Shown in pieces: positions 28,201-35,042 of a stretch of DNA of 44,896 bases; within the stretch, counting starts at the first letter, position 1, and every line of letters begins with the position of its first letter. The notes under the pieces are model-generated. The model was not told the DNA's origin, searched no databases, and worked only from the letters and a program-made list of their open reading frames with translations. Made by a program: the position numbers and the translations under genes. Origin of the DNA: Polyangiaceae bacterium (GTDB lineage Bacteria; Myxococcota_A; Polyangia; Polyangiales; Polyangiaceae); NCBI GenBank assembly GCA_025936115.1, contig JAICTZ010000054.1:1-44896 (forward strand). Direction: 5' to 3'.

Positions 28201-30517
28201 GAGCCAGAAATGGGTGCTCACGCGCGCTACGGACGCCGACGCGACCGGCGAGCTCGGGCCCGGTGACCAGGTGCCCGTGACGAGCGGCACGGCGAACGGC
28301 GGCAAGAGCTTCTACGTGTCGGTCCCGGCCTCGGGCAGCATCACGTTCAACACGACGGCGATCGCGTTCTCACTGAGCGCAAAGTGGAGCCTGACGCGCG
28401 CGACGGACGCCGATCAGACGGGCGAGCTCGACCCCGGCGATCTCTTCACCGTCACGAACGGGACGACGAACGCGAACAAGACCTTCTACGTTTCGACGCC
28501 GGCTTCGGGCACCATCACGCTCAATCCGACGGCGCTCGCTTTCTCCCAGGCCGGCAAGTGGGTACTCACGCGCGCCACGGACGCCGATGCGACGGGAGAG
28601 GTCTTCCCCGGGCTCCAGGTGCCCGTGGCGAGCGGAACGGCCAACGGCGGCAAGACCTACTACCTCTCTTCCCCCGCCTCCGGCACCATCACCGTCAACT
28701 CGACGCCGCTCGTGTTTTCGCTCGAGACGGCGTGGGTGCTCACGCGTAAGTCGCCGTACGACAGCGCCGGCGGTGGGCTCGTGCCGGGCCTGCAGGTCAC
28801 GGTCTCGGGCGGTTCGACGAACGGCGGGAAGACCTACTACATCTCCACGCCCATGTCGGGCACGATCAGCGTGAACACCACGCCCATCGCGTTCGCGATC
28901 GGCACGACGTGGCAGCTCACGCGCACGACCGACGCGGATACGACCGGGGAAATCACGCCCGGCATGGAAGTGAGCGTCGCGAACGGCGTTGCCAACGCGG
29001 GCCGCGTCTTCTTCGTGTCGTCACCCACTTCCGGCACCATCACCATCAACACGACCGCCATCAACTTCTCGTACGGGCTGCCGTCGATGATGGCGCCCGT
29101 CATCTCGCCGAACGGTAAGAAGATCGCCTACGTGAACGGTGACGCCGATACGGACGGCGGCTTCTCGGAGACGGGCTGGCGCCGCGGCCTCACGATGCTG
29201 ACGTTCGATCAGGCGTCGATGGGGCTATCGGCCAAGAAACGGCTGCTCAACAACTGGAATGCGACCACGCCGGGTATGCCGGTCAAATGGCCGTTTTTCG
29301 AGGGCGACAGCCGCAGCTTGCTCTACGTCGAGACGGATCCCAACGAGTACTGCAGCGCGGACGCCAACAACGGCGCCTGCAACAGCGTGACGAACGATGC
29401 GTACGCCACGGCCGTGTGCTCGGGCACCACGTCGCTCGGCGTCAACACGAACCTCGAGCGCGCTTGCTACCAGGCAGCCTACGGCAGCATGAGCCCGACG
29501 ACGCGCGGCTTCTGGCCTGGCCGTATCTACTCGATCGACACCTCGGCCTCGAACCCAGCGACCACGCGTACCGAGCTTTCCGCGCTCGACGACGCCGAGG
29601 ACACGACGGACGCCGACAAGGCGTACCAGCCGACCGTGCTGCCGTTCACGGCGGGCGGAAAGCGCTGGGTGATTTTCACGAGCCCGCGCGCGTACGGTAA
29701 CCAGTTCAACCAGAAGTCGACGGCGGGGACCCCCACCGACTTCAGCTGCGGCGCGAGCATGCTCTGGGTCTCCGCGCTCGACGATCGAACCGCCGCGGCG
29801 GGGGATGATCGCAGCCATCCCGCCTTTTTCATGCCGGGCCAGCAGGTACTCAAGATCACGACCTCGCCGCACTACGTGAACGAACGCGGCTACCTCGTGC
29901 CGTCGCCCTGCAAGAGCAGTGGCACGAGTTGCTCGGTCGACGAGGAGTGCTGCGGCTCGAGCGCCACGCCGGCCTCCGCCGCTTGCCGTGCGCCGGTCGG
30001 CTGGGATCCCTCGACCGGCGCGCCGCAGAAGAAGTGCGAGGCGCTCTCCGGCACCTGCCAAAATGCGGGTGAGAGCTGCGGCACGAGCAACGACTGCTGC
30101 AACGGCGCGTCGTGTGTCGCCTTCGTCTGCTCGGGTGGTGGCCACTACACCGAGGCGACGTTCGCGCGCGAGTACGTCGCGACTTGTCCCGCAGGTCAGC
30201 TGCCGGTCTGGACGGTGTACAGCTACCACCTGACGACGGGCGGCGACAGCAAGCTCGTCTTCAGCGCGCAGACGAGCGACGATCTCTCGATGCTCGACGC
30301 GGCGACGGTCGTGTCACTCGGCAGCTCTTCCGGCGACACCGTTAGTCCGAACCCCGCCGAGGCCATCGACGTGGGCAGCAAGCTCGTCGCCGCCAACGTT
30401 TCGAAGAACCTCGTGAACCTGCGCATTCTCGTGAAGCTCGTGCCCTCGACGGACAGCTTGGTCGCGCCGGTCCTACACGACTGGGAGATGCGTTACAGCT
30501 GCCAGGACCAGCTCTGA
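22241..30517 (+). CDS. Giant lipoprotein with CxxCH motif and two arrays of tail-fibre-like modules
   Basis: The 2,758-residue protein starts with a lipoprotein signal (lipobox VLGC, C28); an in-frame TTG lies one codon upstream. Order: Cys-rich region (about 35-130), an Ig-like Val/Thr-rich stretch, and a single CPVCH motif (C477, C480, H481) of the kind that binds haem c. Next is a segment ending KLYFFADTKSPNPG. Then come the modules: one A-B unit (about 611-743), twelve A modules (744-1583), twelve B modules (1584-2279). After them, SMMAPVISPNGKKIAYVNGD resembles PD40/TolB beta-propeller blades. The Cys-rich C-terminal domain includes DEECCG and SNDCCNGASC, before a final beta-rich part. 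The modules appear inserted within a propeller-type host protein. It is probably anchored on the outer membrane. Function is unknown; adhesion is plausible. Confidence 0.85.
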   Translation: MFRAPPRVRWPKAYIAVVLLTLLGVLGCGKRERSLSGIGAGGLPTGNKPDACASHQTGCACTTEGETTACGSVKQKVGNSVICSEGFRTCSGGQWGDCVGTHEVQRPMSFRAPMQGGYTAQALGAGTGCDDLCDPGCQTFDDDADGLGVDVDLTATPDGISLPAGSGGGTCSDVTVTPATSTVTVTAIASGGTITATPNGGKVDFDATCQGGAPVEPSWTIDSYDRAVVSAHGVVTVYSGRGGPIQVTGTASGDSDVATLNVIVQVGDALIAAGTTTEPGKTLYPYNNTVFPLGLKAPLVQWTEGGITPTQTEVILCYPQTTCATFQYAKKYPTSTAPAVTEPRDGPLDNTVPAWQIPQEIWSAFDQTAAGGVGQIIIRRQAGSTKYKQLTINVNFATDALRGTVYYTQYLRTLHTTASGQTFTYSGSTYTPGQTCEVGNSTHPSSTAGSQTRAIDLATSAATNIDPFAKGGYIAGCPVCHSISADGSTAVSGGQNWQTSGVSSGTAGLGIDKIGLDSAGAPKFTGLFSIPNYSNTTNSESSGEDSRGFSYAAITPDGGLVLQAPNFWGSTQSTPSANNTQNANLTGVTGGRKLYFFADTKSPNPGFGVQFATTGALPAYTAAGTGTSHTLTGTGSLTIDGQSMSSTSYSVLVKDETGGNAVNNGVYTVSGTSPWKLKLRSDAAATTSFVGETEVRVTDGDTNRGNVYYVSSPTSGTITPGSTALTFSQRIYPPMTLGGTTHTADYATTGPLGPATVTQSGNVLTAGAPGYLIQDGHTLQLGETLLVQDQANAAQNGIYKMTTAGGAGSGTPTTASYATTTGLPANTNNAGDLTANVNGPLPSIDGIAPVVGDTVLVKNEGNQANNGIYTVTTQGVTGSGTPLTTTLCATTTALAANTNTGGVLTESGFGALGSIDGCTLAVGNRLLVKNETTQANNGVYTVTAVGAGGTVSHTAAKLGTTAALPANTNTAGVLMGTSWGPLGNIDGTALAVGDRVLVMNETAQANNGIYTVTTTGTGTNVVRTAVLVGTTTALPANTNAAGVLTATNYGALGTLDGVNMNAGDRVLVMNEATQANNGIYSVTAVGTGTSNAHAAARVGTTGALPANSASAGVLTATNWGALPQVDGVTLAAGDRVLVMNETAQANNGIYTVTNPGTGNGTLHTAVRAGTTAALPANTSAAGVLTATGYGGLLVDGVAVAAGERVLVKNEVTQTNNGIYVVTSVGGGTGTPHLAMRAATTGALPANANAGGVLTATNFGALPSIDGVALAAGDRLLVKDEAAQANNGLYAVTNTGTGTGTLHATVRASTTAALPANTTNGAGVLTESGWGSLGSIDGVAVVAGDRVLVKNEITQANNGIYVVTTTGTGTTVTHAAVDAATTGTLPAHSTSGGVLTASAFGPLPAIDGVTLASGDRVLVKNEATQSANGIYTVTTAGTPVGASHAAAKLATAGALPANTSSGGVLSAYGTLPQIDGQTAVVGDRVLVQDEASQASNGIYTVTALGLGSAATPASGNVRVATTASLAGGRSGSIITETASSGALGAIDGVTLAVGDRILLKNQGGGASSRDNGIYTVTSLGSGGSKWSLTRASDANTSAEIVLGMQIGVTSGATNGGKTFYLSVPATGAITLNTTALGFALSEPWSLTRASDANTTGSLKPGDQIAITAGSTNSGATFYVSSPATGTITLDVTPIAFSQSAKWVLTRAADADVTGEVLPGDQVPVTGGSVNGGLTYYVSSPASGTINIDSTAIAFSQSVKWALTRATDADLTGELAPGDQVPVTSGTVNVGTTYYLSTPATGIVTINVTAIGFSQSSKWVLTRVADADTTGELNPGDLAPVTSGVVNGGVTYYVAVPASGAITLNSTAIGFAASSKWVLTRASDAAAAGQLSPGDQVPVTNGTVNTGATYYVSSPATGVITPNVTAIGFSQSSKWVLTRATDADTTGELLSGDQVPLTSGTTNGGKTFYVSTPASGTPTINTSSIGFSVSQKWVLTRATDADATGELGPGDQVPVTSGTANGGKSFYVSVPASGSITFNTTAIAFSLSAKWSLTRATDADQTGELDPGDLFTVTNGTTNANKTFYVSTPASGTITLNPTALAFSQAGKWVLTRATDADATGEVFPGLQVPVASGTANGGKTYYLSSPASGTITVNSTPLVFSLETAWVLTRKSPYDSAGGGLVPGLQVTVSGGSTNGGKTYYISTPMSGTISVNTTPIAFAIGTTWQLTRTTDADTTGEITPGMEVSVANGVANAGRVFFVSSPTSGTITINTTAINFSYGLPSMMAPVISPNGKKIAYVNGDADTDGGFSETGWRRGLTMLTFDQASMGLSAKKRLLNNWNATTPGMPVKWPFFEGDSRSLLYVETDPNEYCSADANNGACNSVTNDAYATAVCSGTTSLGVNTNLERACYQAAYGSMSPTTRGFWPGRIYSIDTSASNPATTRTELSALDDAEDTTDADKAYQPTVLPFTAGGKRWVIFTSPRAYGNQFNQKSTAGTPTDFSCGASMLWVSALDDRTAAAGDDRSHPAFFMPGQQVLKITTSPHYVNERGYLVPSPCKSSGTSCSVDEECCGSSATPASAACRAPVGWDPSTGAPQKKCEALSGTCQNAGESCGTSNDCCNGASCVAFVCSGGGHYTEATFAREYVATCPAGQLPVWTVYSYHLTTGGDSKLVFSAQTSDDLSMLDAATVVSLGSSSGDTVSPNPAEAIDVGSKLVAANVSKNLVNLRILVKLVPSTDSLVAPVLHDWEMRYSCQDQL
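24071..24469 (+). repeat. Single composite A-B module
   Basis: The A part (24071-24259) contains LTIDGQSMSS...VLVKDET...NNGVYTVS. The B part (24260 on) contains WKLKLRSDAA...GDTNRGNVYYVSSPTSGTI...TALTFSQ. The same A-then-B order, in single copy, is common in phage tail-fibre-like proteins (IDG...GDRVLVK...NGIY, then W.LTRA.DAD). This copy may therefore be the ancestral arrangement from which the arrays grew. Confidence 0.7.
24470..26989 (+). repeat. Array of 12 A modules (about 70 codons each)
   Basis: I count twelve consecutive modules over 2,520 bp, exactly 12 x 210 on average; single modules vary by a few codons. The consensus reads roughly ATTxALPANT, GVLTATxxGxLxxIDGVxLAxGDRVLVKNE, TQANNGIYTVTxxGTG. 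Most variation is in the loop after the Asn-rich turn and at the module joint. The twelfth module has an insertion (NQGGGASSRDNGIY) and joins directly to the first B module. Confidence 0.88.
26990..29077 (+). repeat. Array of 12 B modules (58 codons each)
   Basis: The array is 2,088 bp, exactly 12 x 174. The consensus is KWVLTRATDADxTGEL, PGDQVPVTSGTxNGG, TYYVSSPASGTITxNxTAIxFSQS. Some neighbours share long near-identical DNA, for example the joints near 27664-27701 and 28013-28050, which suggests recent duplication or gene conversion. The eleventh module is the most diverged (RKSPYDSAGGG). Confidence 0.9.
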
Positions 30518-30521
30518 CGCC

Positions 30522-32180
30522 TCACGGATTTTCGGCGAGGCGCAGCGTCGCGCCGGCCGCGTCGTCGTAGTTCTGTCCGCTGCCGCTCGTGACTTCGAGC
30601 ACGCCGCCCGCGCCGGTCGCGACGTAGTGTCCGTCCGCGTCTGCACTCTGGACGTTCGGAGCCCACGTATTGCCGATCGCGCTGACGGTCGCGCTGGCCG
30701 CGCTCGACAAGAGCAGCGAGGTCGTCGTCGCGTCGAAGCGGTTATCCCCCGGCTCGGCGAGCGTTCCGAAGTCCCAGCTCGAGCCGGCATCACCCGCGAG
30801 CTCGAATCCGGTCGGCACCATGGCGACGCTCGTGCCGCGCACCGTGAGGTGGAACACGCTCGGACTCCCGCCGCCGAAGCGGGCCCCGCGCAGCGTGTCC
30901 ATCGAGAACGAGGCGGCTTCGAGGTCGATGACGCTGCCGTTCGCGGTCGTGAGATCGAGGCCGCTCTCGGTCATGCCGTAAAAGGCGGTGTCCTTGAGCC
31001 TCAGGGTCGTGGGCGCGGCGCCGCTCAATCCAGCGCGACAACCGTGCACGAGCGAATCCGCGAGGGTGAGCGTGCTCGGGCCGTCGACGTTCGAAAGAAT
31101 GCAGGCGTCGGGGAGGGAAGCCGCGCCGAGCGAGAGGTCCGTGTTCGTCACGTCGAGCGATACCGCGCCGCCGAGTACGACGACGTTGGTCGCCGAGGTC
31201 GCGAGCGTCGAGGCTGCGAGCGTCGTTCGGGAGTCGTCCGCGAGCGCGAGCAGGATGCGATCGCCGTCGGTAGCGATCAGGTTGGAAAGCGCGAGCTTGC
31301 TGCTCGCGTCAGCCGAGAAAACTGCGGGCACGGCGCCGCCCCTGAAGTGCACGCTGCCGCCGTCGAGCGCGAAGCTGCCGCTCTCGGAGACGTGCGCGAA
31401 CGCGGGGCAATCGCCCCAGTCGTGCATGGAGTCGCCCGTCAGAGTCACGGATGCGCCGCCGCTCACCTCGAAGACGCGGTCGCGCGCGTCGCTCGGACAT
31501 CCGCCGAACGAGGACTCCGTGACCGTCACGCTGCCGTGCGCTGACGCGACGTTCGCGACCGTAGCGAAGCCCGTGAACCGAAGGCCATCGACGTGCGTAT
31601 CGCCGGCTAGCTCGAGCAGCGTACCGCCCGAGCCGGCGAGCACGACCAGGCGGGGCTCGTCGGCGGCGATATCGACGCCGTCCGGAATGACGATGGCGTC
31701 CTCGAGTGCTGGGAAGCTGTAGTTGCCCGCGAGGAACACGATGGTGTCGCCACGAGTCGCGAGCGCGGCGGCTCCGGCGAGCGTGCCGAGCGGATCCTCG
31801 CGCGTACCCTGGGCCGCGTCGTAGCCGCCGGGCCCGATGAACAAGTGTCCCGAGCCGTCACCGGGTCCGGGCGCGCCCCCGCCGCCGCCCGTGCCGGCGC
31901 CGACGCCCATGTCGCCCGTGTAAGGTACGCCCGCGGTTCCGAGCACGATGCTGCCGGCGCTACCGATCGTCGTGCCTTCGCCCGCGCGACCGCCGGCGCC
32001 CACGCCGCCCGCGCCGGACTCGCCTGACTCGCCGGATTGACCGCCGTGGCCGTGGCCGGCCCTGCCGCCCGTGGTGCCCGGCGACGAGTACGGGGAATCT
32101 GTGTCGTCCCCGCCGCCGCACGCGACTGCGATCCCCGCGCCGCCCCCGAAGATAATCGCGAACGCCAAGTGAGAGCGCAT
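30522..32180 (-). CDS. Lipoprotein with right-handed parallel beta-helix domain
   Basis: The 552-residue protein has a lipoprotein signal (AVAC, C21) and a Gly/Ser-rich linker of about 90 residues. GYDAAQGTREDPLGTLAGAAALATRGDTIVFLAGNY is cut here to its key points: G-D-A-Q-GT, PLGTLAGA and GDTIVFLAGNY at about 115-150, the typical entry of DUF1565/pectin-lyase-like folds. Short repeating strands follow to the end, with phrases such as VDGLRFTGF, SVTVTESSF and STLTLADSLVHGC. No lyase catalytic residues can be picked out, so it may bind rather than cut polysaccharide. It is last in a four-gene minus-strand cluster and ends 4 bp from the giant lipoprotein gene's stop. Confidence 0.78.
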   Translation of the reverse strand: MRSHLAFAIIFGGGAGIAVACGGGDDTDSPYSSPGTTGGRAGHGHGGQSGESGESGAGGVGAGGRAGEGTTIGSAGSIVLGTAGVPYTGDMGVGAGTGGGGGAPGPGDGSGHLFIGPGGYDAAQGTREDPLGTLAGAAALATRGDTIVFLAGNYSFPALEDAIVIPDGVDIAADEPRLVVLAGSGGTLLELAGDTHVDGLRFTGFATVANVASAHGSVTVTESSFGGCPSDARDRVFEVSGGASVTLTGDSMHDWGDCPAFAHVSESGSFALDGGSVHFRGGAVPAVFSADASSKLALSNLIATDGDRILLALADDSRTTLAASTLATSATNVVVLGGAVSLDVTNTDLSLGAASLPDACILSNVDGPSTLTLADSLVHGCRAGLSGAAPTTLRLKDTAFYGMTESGLDLTTANGSVIDLEAASFSMDTLRGARFGGGSPSVFHLTVRGTSVAMVPTGFELAGDAGSSWDFGTLAEPGDNRFDATTTSLLLSSAASATVSAIGNTWAPNVQSADADGHYVATGAGGVLEVTSGSGQNYDDAAGATLRLAENP

Positions 32181-32260
32181 CGCCTAGCGATTTAGCACGT
32201 CAGGTCGAGCGCCGCGGTGACGCTGTGGGTAGATGTCGTACGCGCGCGGCTGCCGCCGCG

Positions 32261-33103
32261 CTAGTTGAGCCAGCCGCCGTTCGGCCCTTTGCGCCCGTCG
32301 TTGCTGGCGCTGCCGTCGTCGGTGGCTTCCGATTTCCCGCCTTCAATCACCTGAAAGCCGCCGCGCGCCACGCGCTTCTTACGCGCGCCGGCTTCACGTC
32401 GCGCTTCGGCGTCGAGCTGCGCGAGACGAAGCTTGAGCCACAGTCGCCGAAACGGCGACGGGCTTCCGCTCAAGAGCCAGCCCGCGAGCATCCCGCCGAA
32501 CGGCGAGATCTGCCCCTCGGGGCGGCCCGCGCCCGCGATGAGATACATCAGGTTGAAAAAGAGCACGATGATGATGAGCCCGCGTGACGTCACGGGCACG
32601 ACGAACATCAGATTCATCGTGCGGTCCTTGAAGCTCAGCGCCCAGGCGACCGAGAGCGCAGACAGCAACGGCACCGCGCCGAACCAGTAGTCGGGAACGA
32701 GCCGCGCCGCGAGCGTCGGCGGTAGCGCGAGCTCCACGAGCATCTGCACGACGTAGCTCAGGATCGCGGAGACCCCGAGGAAGCGCAGAAAGCGCCCGCC
32801 GCCCAGGTGCGACTCGAGCGACGCGCCGAAGAAGTAGAGCCCGAGCAGCACCCACAGCACGTGGCCGATGTCGTGCCGCACCTCGTGCATGAAGGGCGCG
32901 GTAAAGAGGCGCCAGACCTGGCCGTGCAGGATGGCGCCCGTGTTGCCGCAGAGCGCCAGGAACAGTGAATCAGGCGCGCCCGCCCAATTCAGGCCGATCG
33001 CGAACGCGAGCCAAACGGCAAAAAGCGCGAGCAGCACGCCGCGGAGCGCCGGACCCGGCCGCGGTAGGCTCATGGTCGGCTGATCTCCGTAGCTTCTCGG
33101 CAT
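32261..33103 (-). CDS. Rhomboid-family membrane protein lacking catalytic residues
   Basis: The 280-residue protein has about six membrane helices and a cytoplasmic, basic, Gly-rich tail. The segment GQVWRLFTAPFMHEVRHDIGHVLWVLLGLYFFGASLE is typical of rhomboids in order and spacing (WR...F.H...H...N/G...LE). The active-site GxSG in helix 4 is replaced by YWFGAVPLL, and the helix 6 His before GGxLAG is replaced (SPFGGMLAG). The Ser-His dyad is therefore missing, so this is a pseudoprotease, comparable in kind to iRhoms and derlins. Such proteins bind membrane clients. It starts with the ATG directly after the upstream lipoprotein's TGA, and sits inside a cluster of three lipoprotein genes. Confidence 0.75.
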   Translation of the reverse strand: MPRSYGDQPTMSLPRPGPALRGVLLALFAVWLAFAIGLNWAGAPDSLFLALCGNTGAILHGQVWRLFTAPFMHEVRHDIGHVLWVLLGLYFFGASLESHLGGGRFLRFLGVSAILSYVVQMLVELALPPTLAARLVPDYWFGAVPLLSALSVAWALSFKDRTMNLMFVVPVTSRGLIIIVLFFNLMYLIAGAGRPEGQISPFGGMLAGWLLSGSPSPFRRLWLKLRLAQLDAEARREAGARKKRVARGGFQVIEGGKSEATDDGSASNDGRKGPNGGWLN

Positions 33104-34360
33104 TCAAGGCTCCAGCGAGCAGTGGGCAGTGGTGGTGTGGGCCGGGACGATGTTGGCGGTGCAGAGCGCGCGGCTGAGCTCGGTGGGACCCGACGACAGC
33201 GTGGCGCGCACGGTCACCGCACCGCTGTCGAGATTCGAATAGCGCACGTCCTGCCCGCACGTCCCTGGGTCGACGTAGCGAGGATCGGGCCGCTGCTTGG
33301 ACGGTAGCTCCACGCCCGCTTCTTCGACGAGCTCGAGCCTCAGTTCAGCCGGTAGATCCGTGAGAGCGCCGCAGTCGCTACCGAGTGCGGCGAGTGCCTC
33401 GGCCGGATCCAGAACGAGCGAGCCCTGCTCGTGCAACGGCGTGCAGCTCGCCGGCACCGCTAGGCCCGCGACGGGCGCGGCCGTGCAGGTCGTGCCCCAG
33501 CGTGCTTCGGGGTTACCTGCTTCGAATGCGAACACGTCCACAGTCAGGGTGCCACGAACTGGCACGTCGTCCAGCTCGATCTCGTCGCCGCACGCTCCGC
33601 TTGCCGACGCGCTCTGCCCGGACTCGTCGTAGCTCACCTCGAAGTGATCGATTTCTCCGCTTTCGGTGCCGCAGCTGGTCGCGCCCGTGAACGCATCCGT
33701 TGTCACCACCACGCCCGCGGGGTCGCCGGGAGACAGCGCGCTGTGATCCTCGACGAGCTTGCAGTTGCCGACCGCGCGTAGATCGTAGCTGATGGCGATC
33801 TCGGGGCAATCGTCCCCACAGCTGAACTTCCAGAGCGGCTCGACGCGTTCGCCGGTAGCCGGGTCGACCAAGATTGGCACGCCCGGCGCGAGCGGAACGA
33901 GATCAGCGCGATCGTAACCCTCGATCTCCGCTCGAAAGCGCTGGCCCTGAATTACGCGCGAGACCGAGACCGACTGGTGACACTCGACCGGTCCGGTGCT
34001 CGGTAATGCGAAGCCCACGATGGCGCGCGGTGTGGTGCCAGGGTTGGCGTCCGCCTCGCAAGTGACGGCGGAACCGTCCGCGCTCTCCGTTGCTCCCACC
34101 ACGGCATCGCCCTCTGCCACGTCATCCTCCGTGACGGGTGAACCATCCGCGAGGTATTCGAGATTGAACATCGTGGCGACGTAGGCGCGCATGGCGCCTT
34201 TGGCCTCGACGCACGGGACCGAGCCGAGGAACAAGTCCGGTGCAACGCCGATGAGCGTCGGGTGGAACACCGTGGCGGGTGGAACGGTGCTCTCCGAGCA
34301 GCCGCCGAAGAGGACGATGGCAAGCGGAACGGCGAGCGCGCCGATCGACCGGGTCGACAT
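33104..34360 (-). CDS. Cys-rich lipoprotein of unknown function
   Basis: The ATG at 34360 gives 418 residues with a good lipoprotein signal (ALAVPLAIVLFGGC, C21); the frame is open further upstream to 34609, but that part overlaps the preceding gene and has no signal. The mature protein has many paired cysteines (FSCGDDC, GTCGQDVRY, TSCGTES) and beta-rich sequence, and no family I recognise. The TGA abuts the ATG of the rhomboid-like gene, so the two are translationally linked. Confidence 0.75.
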   Translation of the reverse strand: MSTRSIGALAVPLAIVLFGGCSESTVPPATVFHPTLIGVAPDLFLGSVPCVEAKGAMRAYVATMFNLEYLADGSPVTEDDVAEGDAVVGATESADGSAVTCEADANPGTTPRAIVGFALPSTGPVECHQSVSVSRVIQGQRFRAEIEGYDRADLVPLAPGVPILVDPATGERVEPLWKFSCGDDCPEIAISYDLRAVGNCKLVEDHSALSPGDPAGVVVTTDAFTGATSCGTESGEIDHFEVSYDESGQSASASGACGDEIELDDVPVRGTLTVDVFAFEAGNPEARWGTTCTAAPVAGLAVPASCTPLHEQGSLVLDPAEALAALGSDCGALTDLPAELRLELVEEAGVELPSKQRPDPRYVDPGTCGQDVRYSNLDSGAVTVRATLSSGPTELSRALCTANIVPAHTTTAHCSLEP

Positions 34361-34419
34361 GAAGAGCAGCGCCCATAGCACGGGGTGCGACGGGTGAGGG
34401 TTTTGGGCGAGCCCGGCCT

Positions 34420-34914
34420 CTATTCCGAGCCGCCCTGCCCGCCTTGCCCGCCGGCGGCTGGCGGCGACACCGGCTCCCCAGCCAAGAAGGAGCAGGCGTA
34501 GGCGCGCTCGGGAGCTTTGACGACCTCGCAGGCGAGCGTTGCGTCTTGAGCGGGTACGCTCGGGTCGCAGTCGGCGAGCTCCGCTTTCGTTCCGCCGACC
34601 TTGACGCACAGCGTGAGGTCGTGAATGGCGGTGACGCAGTCATCGACACTCTCGCGTGGCGGTGCAGCGGTCGGCAAGCCGTGCAGGCACTGGTCGCGAT
34701 AAAAGCGCTTGCACTCGGCAATGTCGCTCACGGTGTGACACGCGGCCGCAGCCTCGCAGCGCGCTTGCTCGATGTCGCGGCAGTCGTCGACGCCGACGGC
34801 CGAAGTACCGCAGCCGGGGTTTAGCGCGAGCAAGCACGCGAGAGCGGCAGCCGAGGCCGGACCGAGATGCCTGAGCGCGCGTAGGCTGCGGCTATGCCGC
34901 AAACGGTGAGACAC
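34420..34914 (-). CDS. Small Cys-rich lipoprotein of unknown function
   Basis: The 164-residue product starts at a GTG and has a long Arg-rich n-region, hydrophobic ASAAALACLLAL and lipobox NPGC (C35). The mature part has regularly spaced cysteines (DDCRDIEQARCEAAAAC, KRFYRDQCL, DDCVTAIHDLTLC) in predicted helices, a pattern common in small myxobacterial lipoproteins, and ends in a Gly-rich tail. Function is unknown. It is the first gene of the minus-strand cluster; 59 bp separate it from the next lipoprotein gene. Confidence 0.75.
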   Translation of the reverse strand: MSHRLRHSRSLRALRHLGPASAAALACLLALNPGCGTSAVGVDDCRDIEQARCEAAAACHTVSDIAECKRFYRDQCLHGLPTAAPPRESVDDCVTAIHDLTLCVKVGGTKAELADCDPSVPAQDATLACEVVKAPERAYACSFLAGEPVSPPAAGGQGGQGGSE

Positions 34915-34941
34915 GGCCTCGAGGCGTTATCACGGGCAGCC

Positions 34942-34973
34942 CGCGTGCGCGAAGTTTTCGCGCGGCGCACGCG
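34942..34973. promoter_or_regulatory. Strong inverted repeat in a divergent promoter region
   Basis: CGCGTGCGC (34942-34950) pairs with GCGCACGCG (34965-34973), and GCGAA/TTCGC can extend pairing inside the loop. It lies in the 128-bp gap between the small lipoprotein gene and the nucleotidyltransferase gene. A TTGACC at 35005-35010 is a possible -35 box for the latter, but no good -10 follows. An operator or transcript hairpin is possible. Confidence 0.35.
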
Positions 34974-35042
34974 AGGAAGGCCGCTGCTTCCGCCCGGCAA
35001 CGACTTGACCCGCTCGGGGGGAAGCGAAAGGTTCTAGCTCGC

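Noticed and set aside
24470..29077. Possible CRISPR array or satellite DNA
   Set aside because: The repeats are 174-213 bp, in frame, diverged and without spacers; they are protein modules.
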